DNA of 64,000 nucleotides from Ampullaceana balthica. Its lineage: Eukaryota; Mollusca; Gastropoda; Lymnaeidae. The stretch lies in the NCBI GenBank assembly GCA_944989445.1, contig CALYLW010000426.1, positions 22,501 to 86,500 on the forward strand. The letters run 5' to 3'. The notes under the pieces are model-generated. The model was not told the origin of the DNA, searched no databases, and was given only the letters and a program-made list of their open reading frames with translations. The translations under genes were made by a program, and so were the position numbers. Positions 11,195 to 20,426 of the stretch are shown here, in pieces (the first letter of the stretch is position 1; each line of letters begins with the position of its first letter).

Positions 11195-14100
11195 ATGGAA
11201 ACTAGAAGTCATAGTAAGGGTATAAACATGGACGAGAAATTAGAGTCGTTTAAAAAAGAAGGGGGAAAAACTTGCACTCAGAGGGGAGAAACTAGACCAG
11301 GGGTGCACAACCTTTGGGCTATCCCCGGCCGCATTTAAAAAAAATTACTTTTGCGACGGCCGCCAACAAATTGTCACTGAAAAACGAAACGGTCACTATC
11401 AAAAATTTAGCCTCTGGTAATAGTCAACGCGAGATAATAATGACATAATCATAATGTATTGTAGGCAAACACAGTGCTTAATTACAAACAAAAACATTTT
11501 CATTGATATTCTCTTATATTTTTACTTTATTGAACATTATCATGTAAACCTAACATCATGTCACACCAAGTACAGCATGAGTATATTTTTAAGTGGCATT
11601 AGTACACTGAGAACACAATAATTGAATAAGTGATAAGCTGCTTCATTAACACTGTCCATGTAACTTAGCAGTCCAGAGTTCTGGAAATTAGGGGACTGCC
11701 TTGCTCTTGGATGTTTGCAGAGAGTCGCGCAAAGTCCGGGCCCTCGCTGGAGATCATCAGTCGTATTCTTAACGCCAGATCGGTGTCCACCAGTCAGGTT
11801 CGATATTTGTTCTTGAGATATTTCATTCGTGAAAATGACGCTTCGCACATGTAAGTGCTTCCAAACAGCACTAGAGTGTTTCTTGCTATTTCGCGACGCT
11901 TGGGATACTCCACAGCTAATTTCCATGTCTCCAGTAGATCGTTTTTGTCCTAGAATTTCTTCAAAAGCTGCGCGTTATTTTTAGTTCGATCAATTCCATT
12001 TGGACATCCAACGGCGCTCTCTCTGTCTCAACCAAATGTGGAAAAGCAACGAGTCTCATATTTTTGGAAATCTTGTCGAAATCCTGAAAACGTTCTGCGA
12101 ATTCCAACAACAGCGCTTCGAGGATGCCTGAAAAGGATGTAGCCGGAATTTCATTTTTTTTCTTATTTCATGGCTCTCGATTAGAGCGGTGAGTTGTGGG
12201 AAATGATAGAGATTGAGCTGTTGAATATGACTTTGTAGCAGACGACATTTGTCACAGAAATCCTGTACTCTTCTGTGCATGAGGCAAGCTGTTGTTCCTT
12301 TGCCTAGCAGAGACTCGTTGAGGCAGTTGATATAAATTAACAAATCTACAAGGACGGCTATAGAGATGTTAAGAAGGCCTGATTCTTCAGTGGGCAGTCC
12401 TTGTTTTTCGTGGCATAAAATTCCAGAATTTCTTTTCGTTTCAGCAGAACACGGCGATATGTTTCTCCCTGAGACAACCAACGAACGCTGGTGTGGTACA
12501 GAATATCTTCAGCCGACGAATCATTTGTGTGAAGAATTTGTATGAATTGGCGGTGGTGAAGAGCATTCGCGCGAATTAAAAGGATAATGCGATTCACATC
12601 CTTCAGAATTTTATCCAAATCAACAGATTTAGAACACAGCGCCTCCTGGCGAATAATGTCGTGCAGATTTTTGAGCTGGTCATTACCGTGATCCTTCAAC
12701 ACATAATTCGGAAAATCTAGCTACGAAGCCATTTTGCTTACCAACCATGTACAGATGCCTCGCAGGTTCTTCAGATCAACGTGCGAGTCGATGAAAGCTT
12801 TTTAAACTGCCAAAATATGTCTTCTCCTCGAGTTCAAGTAATGAGTGTCTGAATGGAGAGCAGATCCTTGCACAATTCAAATGTTGGGGATAGGGAGCGA
12901 ATGAATATGAGCAGCTGCGCTATTTAAATGTCTATGAACGCTAAACACTGCAGCTAATGCTACAGCTGCCGGAGTCGTAATTGTTTCGCAATAACAAGTG
13001 TTTAAGAGTGTTAAATGAATATTCGATATTTCGTTTAAAACTTTAAATAATATATTGCCAAATGGCAAATATTTGATGGCCGCAGGTTATTATAAATTAA
13101 ACAGATTTCCACGGCCGCAGGTTATTATAAATTAAACAGATTTCCACGGCCGCACATTTTCGTGCCCACGGTCGCATGCTGCCGTACGGCCGCAGGTTGC
13201 GCACCCCTGAACTAGACGAATATGTGAGAGATCAATGAAAAGATTTTCAAACACAAGACAGATTAAGGGAACAGAGAGATTATGACGAGAGACAGAGACA
13301 GAAAGACGAACAAAAGGTAAAGGAACAGAGAGAGTATGACGAGAAACAGAGACAGAAAGAAAGGGAGCACGAATTGAAATTGGCAGAAATTAAAAGGAAA
13401 GACGTAACTTAACTGGACATGACAGGCCACTCGAGAGAAAAACAAAGACCTTCGACAAATATTAAAGAATTTGCAAAAATTCGACGGGTCCCAAGAACTC
13501 GACGAATATGTGGCGACATTCGAACATGTAGTGACTCAGGCGAAGGTGCCAAAAAGTCAATGGCTGATAGAGACTACAAGTAAGGCTAACGGTTGAGTTA
13601 CAATCATTCTTAATGACGGAAGACGTTAGGACAAAACTGCATGATTATGACACTGTCAAGCGACTCCTTTTGCAACATGCAGGATTTAATGGGGAGAAGT
13701 ACAGGGAAGCGTGGAATAGTCTAGCACCAGAGAGTAATAATTTTAGATTATTTCACTCGACATTTGTTAGAAGTTTAGACAATTGGGTGGCCAGTACAAA
13801 AACAGAGAGAACATTTGAGGGTTTGAGGGATTTATTATGTAGAAACAAGTTATTATTGAATATGAATGAAGAGGCTGTTAAATGCATCCTAATGAATAAT
13901 GCCCCCAAATGTGAGGACGTACTGACACAAATTGACCATATAAAGTCGGCAGGACAAGGACAATTAAGTAGAAAAGTCAATACACAGCCACTGGTAGGGT
14001 GGTGTGGCGGAACATAGGGGTGAATATGGAGGCAAGTCTAGAAGTCGCTCGACGGAGAGCCGAGTAATGGGTACATGCTTTAACTGTGGTCAGAGGGGTC

Positions 14101-14234
14101 ACATAATGGCCAACTGTCGACAGAAATGGGCCAAAAATAGGATGTCTGCAAATGCAAAAGGAAATCAGTATAAAAACTCAGACCAGAAATCTGGCTATAG
14201 AAATAAGTATCCATGGTACAGCCAGGATAGGTGA
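11195..14234 (+). pseudogene. gag: gag of the Ty3/gypsy element, broken and split by a hAT insertion
   Basis: Gag starts at ATG 11195 (METRSHSKG...). It runs 103 bases to the hAT at 11298 and resumes at 13218 with an acidic/basic coiled-coil segment rich in RDYDERQRQK-type repeats. Further downstream are the capsid-like part (an open stretch at 13613-14017) and a CCHC zinc knuckle, CFNCGQRGHIMANC, at about 14079-14120. In-frame stops (one shortly after 13230) and at least two frame changes break it, so no Gag can be made. Gag packages the element RNA; the CCHC knuckle binds it. Order LTR - leader - gag - protease is as expected. Confidence 0.8.
11298..13209 (-). mobile_element. hAT element inserted in gag, with decayed transposase
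   Basis: Ends are CAGGGGTGCACAACC and GGTTGCGCACCCCTG, a 15-bp inverted repeat with one mismatch. The flanking 8-bp target duplication AACTAGAC (11290-11297, 13210-13217) is perfect. On the minus strand, transposase pieces related to the GTF2IRD2/ZBED-like hAT group survive. One open piece at 12358-12702 has LHHRQFIQIL and YHTSVRWLSQGE. A C-terminal dimerisation block with LFGSTYMCEASFS lies near 11800-11870 in another frame. Stops and frameshifts break it. A 35-bp tandem duplication (GGCCGCAGGTTATT...) lies at 13078-13147 near the right end. Confidence 0.9.
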
Positions 14235-14394
14235 CTAAGCAAAGATTGCAAACAGGGCCGTACTATACAGTGGCAGGGGTATAAACCTAGAAAAGGGTGG
14301 CAGTCTCGCAATACGCAATGCGTGGGGAGTATGAACGATATTTTTAGAAAGTCCACGGGTAGGTTAAATGTCAAAAAATGCATGTTGTTAGGGA

Positions 14395-14911
14395 AGGAAG
14401 CTTCTCTTCCTAGAGACACCAGCTGTACAATCGTAGGGTGCAGAAAGAGTTTAATACCAAAAAAAATACATGACTGATCAGACCGTTTACATTTAAACTT
14501 ATTGATGGGACAATAAAAACGTTTGAAACTGCTATAGTAGACATTAAAACCCCTTATCTCTGCTGTAGATTTTTGTCCGCCCTTTTTGAAGATCCGGTAA
14601 CAGATGTGATTGTAGGAAATGTTAGATCAGACGAGGACACATCATTCCATCGCGGTAACGTAGTTACCAGGGCCCAGAATAAACGAGATAAAGGGGGAGG
14701 AACACAAATGAAAACGGTGATTAGTACAATTCCAAAAATATTTGAACACATCAATTTAGCTGAGGAGCAGGCAAAGGATGGTGGACTAAATAAACTATGG
14801 CAAAAAGCTAAAAGTCAGAGGGTGGAAAGCACCAAACAAGGAATAATAACGTTTGAAATAAACAATAATATACTATACAGGATATTTATTTCAAAAATAG
14901 ATAACTGTTGA
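14395..14911 (+). pseudogene. Aspartic protease and linker of the gypsy element
   Basis: Around 14410 the frame reads RDTSCTIVG, matching the retroviral-type aspartic protease active site (usually DTG; here DTS). A PYLCCRFLSALFEDP block follows at about 14550-14600 and DVIVGNV near 14605, typical of the protease C-terminal half. Stops near 14476 and 14510-14540 break the domain. An open stretch from 14573 to 14911 continues into a linker (LAEEQAKDGGLNKLWQKAK). This linker leads directly toward integrase, and no reverse transcriptase lies between them. Confidence 0.65.
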
Positions 14912-15374
14912 AAACAAATTGGTGATTCCGAAACCATACCGACGATTAGTCTTAGAAACGGCTCATACAACAGCATTGGCCGGACACATGTCAGTCAGAA
15001 GAACCAAATACATAATTTTTTCTTAGTATTTCTGGCCACGTATGAGAATAGTTATCAAAGAATTCATTAAGTCTTGCCCTATTTGCCAAAAAGCACGTCC
15101 ACCGGGGAGCATAAAACCCATAGAGTTAGGTAAAATGGAAGTGATCGGAACACCATTTCAGAAGGTTGCTATTGATATCGTAGGGCCATTACAATTAAGT
15201 GACAATAGGAATAGATATATCCTTACGTTGGTAGATATGGCTACTCGTTGGCCTGAAGCTATTGCGCTAAAAAATATAACAACACAAGACGTTTATGAGG
15301 CCCTATTAACAATATTCTCTAGAATAGGGATTCCCTGAAGAGATCCTGTCAGATAACGGGCCCCAGTTCTCCTC
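14912..15374 (+). pseudogene. Integrase, N-terminal part (interrupted)
   Basis: The zinc-binding H2C2 segment is visible: LETAHTT, then AGHMS, then CPICQ. The catalytic core follows with AIDIVGPLQLSDNRNRYIL carrying the first Asp (about 15169), and LSDNGPQFSSD with the second Asp (about 15350). A stop near 15025 and a frame break at 15338 disable it. At about 15375 an L2-like LINE is inserted; the rest of integrase continues at 18984. Sequence style (RYILTLVDMATRWPEA, then SRIGIP) is that of Ty3/gypsy elements of the Gmr1-like type (family knowledge, assigned from memory of motifs). Confidence 0.8.
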
Positions 15375-15382
15375 CGATATTG

Positions 15383-16386
15383 CACTTACATGATAGTAGG
15401 AGACATTGGACCATGCCAACACTCTGTCTGGCACTTACATGATAGTAGGAGACATTGGACCATGCCAACACTCTGTCTGGCACTTACATGATAGTAGGAG
15501 ACATTGGACCATGCCAACACTCTGCCTGGCACTTACATGATAGTAGGAGACATTGGACCATGCCAACACTCTGTCTGGCACTTACATGATAGTAGGAGAC
15601 ATTGGATCATGCCAACACTCTGTCTGGCACTTACATGATAGTAGGAGACATTGGACCATGCCAACACTCTGTCTGGCACTTACATGATAGTAGGAGACAT
15701 TGGACCATGCCAACACTCTGTCTGGCACTTACATGATAGTAGGAGACATTGGACCATGCCAACACTCTGCCTGGCACTTACATGATAGTAGGAGACATTG
15801 GACCATGCCAACACTCTGCCTGGCACTCACATGATAGTAGGAGACATTGGACCATGCCAACACTCTGCCTGGCACTTACATGATAGTAGGAGACATTGGA
15901 CCATGCCAACACTCTGCCTGGCACTTACATGATAGTAGGAGACATTGGACCATGCCAACACTCTGCCTGGCACTCACATGATAGTAGGAGACATTGGACC
16001 ATGCCAACACTCTGCCTGGCACATACATGATAGTAGGAGACATTGGACCATGCCAACACTCTGCCTGGCACTCACATGATAGTAGGAGACATTGGACCAT
16101 GCCAACACTCTGCCTGGCACTTACATGATAGTAGGAGACATTGGACCATGCCAACACTCTACCTGGCACTCACATGATAGTAGGTGACATTGGACCATGC
16201 CAACACTCTGCCTGGCACTCACATGATAGTAGGAGACATTGGACCATGCCAACACTCTGCCTGGCACTTACATGATAGTAGGAGACATTGGACCATGCCA
16301 ACACTCTGCCTGGCACTTACATGATAGTAGGAGACATTGGACCATGCCAACACTCTGCCTGGCACTTACATGATAGTAGGAGACAT
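15383..16386 (+). repeat. 49-bp minisatellite, 20 full units plus a partial one
   Basis: Units start CACTTACATGATAGTAGGAG and continue with ACATTGGACCATGCCAACAC and TCTG(C/T)CTGG. Spacing is 49 bp throughout: (16363-15383)/49 = 20. Few variants occur (T/C at one site, CACTTAC/CACTCAC). The last partial unit runs in frame into the endonuclease (LPGTYMIVGDMN), so the unit is a copy of the LINE's own coding DNA. As 49 is not a multiple of three, the frame rotates through the array. Confidence 0.95.
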
Positions 16387-17464
16387 GAACATTCATTATG
16401 ATAAACCGCAGAATCCCATGACAGCAAAGATGGTCGAGCTTTTGGATTCATTCAACATTGATCAAATGATTGATAAACCCACCCATAATAGAGGACATAT
16501 AATTGATTGGGTATTGCACAGACCTGACGATTGCCTTGTCAAATCCGCAATCGTAACAGAAGAGCTGTCCTCGGATAATTTTTGTGTTATTTGTGAACTT
16601 AGGGTGATTGCCCCCCCTCCTCCCACAAAATTCAAGGACCTTCGCAATCTGCGTGCCATGAATTGCGACGCCTTCCGGCAAGATCTAAGTGTGGCCGTGT
16701 CCCCTGACCTGTGCCCCACTTTGGATAAACTGAATAGTACACTACTCTCTGTGCTGGACTTACATGCCCCTGTCACCCGCCACAATGTCAAGTCAACACG
16801 ATCATCTCCGTGGTATTCAACAATAAGGGAAGAACTTCGACGCGCCAAGAAAGCTCGACGTATAGCAGAAAAGACTTGGTTGAAGTCGAGACTTGTCGTC
16901 AATAAGCAAATTTATTCCGCTGCCAAGCGATGTGTTACTTATATTGTACATCAAGCAAAAACATCATATTTTAATAATAAAATAATCACAAGTAGTACTA
17001 GTAGGCAGCTATTTAAGGTATGCAATAACCTCAGAGGGAGTGGTAACGCTATGGTCCTTCCCTCTGTATATCCCCTGCATCAGCAACCAGATATATTTTA
17101 TAACTTTTTTATCAACAAAATTGCTAAAATTCGTGATGAACTTGACAGAACGTTGTTGCTACCACATGATGTATCTCCTTCTTTTGCTGTGAGGTCAGGC
17201 TTTGACATGTTTCAGTCTGTTACGGAAAATGAGGTCAAAAGTATTATTCTAAAATCTAAGCCAACGTCCTGCCCTCTTGATCCCATCCCCACTCCACTAT
17301 TGGTTGAGTCATTAGATCTCTTACTCCCAACAGTAACTAATATAGTTAATGAAAGTCTAAAATCTGGCACGTTTCCTTCATTATGTAAATCTGCTATTAA
17401 AAAACCCTTGCTGAAAAAAAGGGTTAGACCAAAACAATTTAAACAACTATCGACCTGTGTCTAA
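16337..17464 (+). pseudogene. LINE-L2 ORF2, endonuclease C-terminal part and linker
   Basis: The frame opens in the last minisatellite unit. It has the endonuclease motif IVGDMNIHYD, then RGHIIDWVLH with the D-W pattern near the end of the endonuclease fold. A basic linker (RRAKKARRIAEKTW) and the start of the RT region (CPLDPIPTPLL) follow. It ends at 17464 out of frame: a one-base change in the A-run at about 17411-17417 shifts it, because the next block (NNYRPVSNISFLSKV) reads in the frame that opens at 17457. One indel therefore separates the two parts of an otherwise long ORF2. Confidence 0.85.
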
Positions 17465-18779
17465 TATTTCATTTTTGTCGAAAGTCATTGAAAAACTAGT
17501 CTTAAAACAACTTTTTTCTTATCTAAATGACCACACTCTTCTAAGTCCTAATCAGTCGGCCTACAGACCTTCTCACAGCACAGAGACCACTCTGTTGAAG
17601 GTAACAAATGACCTCCTGCTCGAACTGGACAGTGGGAAAATTTCTATATTGGTCCTCTTAGATCTTAGTGCAGCCTTTGACACTGTCGACCATCAAATAC
17701 TGCTGAAAACCCTGCAAAATTATTTTGGAATTTCTGGCTCAGTTCTGGCTTGGTTTCAATCATACTTATCTAACAGATCACAGGTAGTATCAGTAGATGG
17801 TTGTATCTCTCACAAAGCTGACTTGCTTTATGGTGTGCCTCAGGGCTCTGTTTTGGGTCCGGTACTTTTTGTACTGTATACAAGACCGCTACTTCTACTG
17901 CTTGAAAAGCATTCAGTTAAAAGCCAATCATTTGCAGATGATACTCAGCTATATACTCACACTGATCCCTCTAATATGGACTCCAGTGTCCAATTGTTGC
18001 AGGAGTGCATTGGTGAAGTGAAGTCTTGGATGACGTTAAGCAAACTCAAGCTGAATGATGACAAGACTGAAGCACTTCTATTTTGCAACAATAAATCACG
18101 CAGTACTTTGTCTCTTCCGAAGTCAATTCACGTAGCCAGTTCGGATATTCTGTTCACAACATCGACTAGGAATCTTGGCTACATTATTTCTGACAACATG
18201 TCTATTAACAACTTCATCAATCACATCTGTCGCTCTGCCTACACTGCCATTCGTCAGATCAGCTCAATCCGTCATTACTTAACAGTTAGTGCAACAAAAA
18301 CACTAGTCTGTGCTCTTGTACTGGCTCGTATGGATTACTGCAATTCTCTTCTGTCAGGTGTGCCAAAACAATGCATTGAAAGACTACAGAAAGTTCAAAA
18401 TTCAGCTGCCAGACTGGTGCTCAAGGCAAAAAAACATGACCATGTTACTCCACTTCTTCGCTCACTTCATTGGCTGCCTATACAAGCCCGTATTGATTAC
18501 AAACTGGCCGTTCTCTGTCACAATTTCTTTTCGGACTCATGCCCATCGTATCTTACTGAACTTTTGTCGGTCTACTCACCCACTCGCAAGCTAAGATCTT
18601 CTGCAGACACACGCGTTCTCTCTGTTCCTACGACACGCACCAAAACTTTTGGTGAAAGGTCGTTCTCTTTTTGTGCAGCCAAACAATGGAATTCTCTACC
18701 ATTACACATACGTAGTATTCAAACAACCAAGTCCTTCAAAACTGCACTTAAGACACATCTTTTCAAAATTTATTTTTAA
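17457..18779 (+). pseudogene. LINE-L2 ORF2, reverse transcriptase and C-terminal domain
   Basis: A 440-codon open frame carrying the RT fingers and palm: NQSAYRPSHSTETTLL, LLDLSAAFDTVDHQILL (first catalytic Asp), GVPQGSVLGPVLF and FADDTQLY (catalytic pair). The C-terminal domain with ARMDYCNSLLSG, LHWLPIQARIDYK and AAKQWNSLPLHIRS is typical of L2/CR1-group LINEs. It ends naturally at TAA 18777-18779. The RT has no internal stop, unusual among the dead elements here, so this insertion is probably fairly young. It cannot act because the 5' part of the element is missing and ORF2 has a frameshift. Confidence 0.9.
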
Positions 18780-18983
18780 AATTGATGAAACAACATTTCT
18801 TGTAAATGATTAACGTAGCTTATGTATAATGTATTGTAATTTTGTGTGTTTGTTGTGATATGAAAGTTAATTTAATACTTATAAGTATGTTATTTCCTTC
18901 ATGTAAAGCGCTGTGAGCCCAGTTCCTTACTGGGATACAGCGCTATATAAATAATCAATTTATTATTATTATTATTATTATTA
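18780..18983 (+). repeat. LINE-L2 3' UTR with hairpin and (ATT)n tail
   Basis: After the stop, AGCGCTGTGAGCCCAGTTCC and TTACTGGGATACAGCGCT form a nested inverted repeat (AGCGCTGT/ACAGCGCT; CCCAG/CTGGG) at 18906-18945. Then come TATATAAATAATCAA and about seven ATT repeats. The same block is found inverted at 44028-44085. Such 3' hairpins and microsatellite tails are recognised by the LINE's own RT in L2-type elements (family knowledge). Confidence 0.85.
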
Positions 18984-19459
18984 AAAACAGGTGTGTGAAT
19001 TGTTTAACATAAAATCCAGTCACTCTTCTATTTACCACCCACAGTCTAACGGGATGGTGGAAAGATTAAATGGCACCCTAAAAAGCATGTTAAGAAAAGT
19101 GGCAGATGAGGAACCCAACAATTGGGATAGATTTTTACCGGCAATTTTGTTTGCATATCGGGAAGTTCCCAACGACAATGTCTCCTTATGAACTCCTCTT
19201 CGGACGAAAAGTGAGAGGACCAATGTCAATTTTAAGGAAAATACTGACAAATGAAATCACGATAGAGGAAGATAAAACGACATATGAATATATAATAGAC
19301 CTTAAAAACAGAATAAAATCAGGGTTATATAAAACAGAGGCAATCACGAAAGGAAAGGCAAATAAATATAAACAATATTATGACCAAAGGGCTAGAGAGA
19401 AAGATATACAAATTGGTGACAAAGTGCTCGTGTTGAAACCTAATAAAAACAACTCGTAA
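18984..19459 (+). pseudogene. Integrase, C-terminal part (resumed after LINE)
   Basis: The catalytic core resumes with IYHPQSNGMVERLNGTLKSM, where the Glu of MVERLNG is the third catalytic residue of the DDE triad. FAYREVP follows, a frame change at about 19165-19195, then MSPYELLFGRKVRGPMSIL and a C-terminal domain ending IGDKVLVLKPNKNNS at TAA 19457-19459. In the Gmr1-like order, reverse transcriptase would follow here. Instead the sequence passes at once into MITE-type repeat M1, and no RT or RNase H is found later. Confidence 0.8.
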
Positions 19460-19473
19460 AAAACCAAGTTTTT

Positions 19474-19930
19474 GACTATAAATCCTTTACGTATGAGACG
19501 TAACTAAAAGAATGTTCATTATAACACGCAGCGCAAGACCATCCAAAAATACAAAATTGCAGTTGTGTCGTAAAACGTGTTTAATATAATGCGCACCGAT
19601 CAGGAATAGGTTTATAAAAAGTGTTGTCAGTAAAATACGCACCTTATTGCGCGACAGAAAGGTTGTTCAATATAATACGCACCGCGACGCTCTATCTCAA
19701 AAAATAGCACGATACATAGGAATAAATAAAATAATCTAAAAAATCAATAATTTAATTACGGTACATGCGATCGATCTGAAATTTTGATACATTGTTTTTA
19801 TCATCGGTACGAAACTGCCTGCAAAATTTCAGCTCGCTATCTTGCGAGCAAGTGGGTTAAAATCGATCAAAAGTTTTGGCGACAAGCAGCAAGGTCGGCC
19901 GCAGACACCACGAGGTAATATAAAGGATTT
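19474..19930. mobile_element. MITE-like TIR repeat, family M1, copy 2
   Basis: About 457 bp, preceded by AAAAAACCAAGTTTTTGA (itself a small inverted repeat). Ends are CTATAAATCCTTTA and TAATATAAAGGATTT. Four internal variants of TATAATACGCACC occur about every 30-70 bp. No ORF is present. It directly follows the integrase stop of the gypsy relic. Confidence 0.8.
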
Positions 19931-19964
19931 AATAAGAAAAACCCGTAAAAAACCAAGTTTTTGA

Positions 19965-20426
19965 CTATAAATCCTTTATGTACGAGAAGTAATTAAAAGA
20001 ATGTTCATTATAATACGCAGCGCCAGACCATCCAGAAATACAAAATTGCAGTTTTGTCGTAAAACATGTTTAATATAATGCGCACCGATAAGGAATATGT
20101 TTATAAAAAGAGTTGTCAATAAAATACGCACCTTATTGCGCGACAAAAAGGTTGTTCAATATAATACGCACCGCGACTCTCTATCTCAAAAAATAGCATG
20201 ATACATAGGAATAAAAAACATAATCTAAAAAATCAATAATTCAATTAGGGTATATGCGATCGATCTGAAATTTTGATACATTGTTTTTATTATCGGTACA
20301 AAACTGCCTGCAAAATTTCAGCTCGCTAGCTTACGAGCAAGTGGGATAAAAATCGATCAAAAGTTTTGGCGACAATCAATCAAGCAATCAAGGGTGCAGA
20401 CACCACGCGTTAATATAAAGGATTTA
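19965..20426. mobile_element. MITE-like TIR repeat, family M1, copy 3 (tandem with copy 2)
   Basis: Very similar to copy 2 over its whole length, including the AAAAAACCAAGTTTTTGA lead-in, and separated from it by only 34 bp. This head-to-tail arrangement suggests duplication in place or insertion of one copy beside another. The copy at 53493-53953 is similarly close in sequence. Confidence 0.8.

Larger units (their letters stand above)
15375..18983 (+). mobile_element. L2-like LINE inserted in integrase, 5' end minisatellite-expanded
   Basis: Non-LTR retrotransposon with a partial apurinic-type endonuclease (GDMNIH, about 16379) and reverse transcriptase (FADDTQLY, about 17932). Its 3' UTR holds a GC-rich hairpin and an (ATT)n tail ending at about 18982. 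The N-terminal part of the endonuclease and any ORF1 are missing; a 49-bp minisatellite takes their place. The integrase frame of the host element resumes right after the tail (QVCELFNIK), so the LINE landed in integrase with little loss of target. A 5'-truncated relative is at 44028-44727 on the minus strand. Confidence 0.85.

Noticed and set aside
15876..16169. Long minus-strand frame with repeated LAWSNVSYYHVSARQ units
   Set aside because: It is the antisense reading of the 49-bp minisatellite; three units of 49 bp give a 49-residue period by arithmetic, not by selection.
15383..16386. Regular 49-bp repeats resembling a CRISPR array
   Set aside because: There are no unique spacers: the whole 49-bp unit repeats. 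It lies in animal DNA within a LINE, next to no cas genes, and is explained by the endonuclease sequence that follows.
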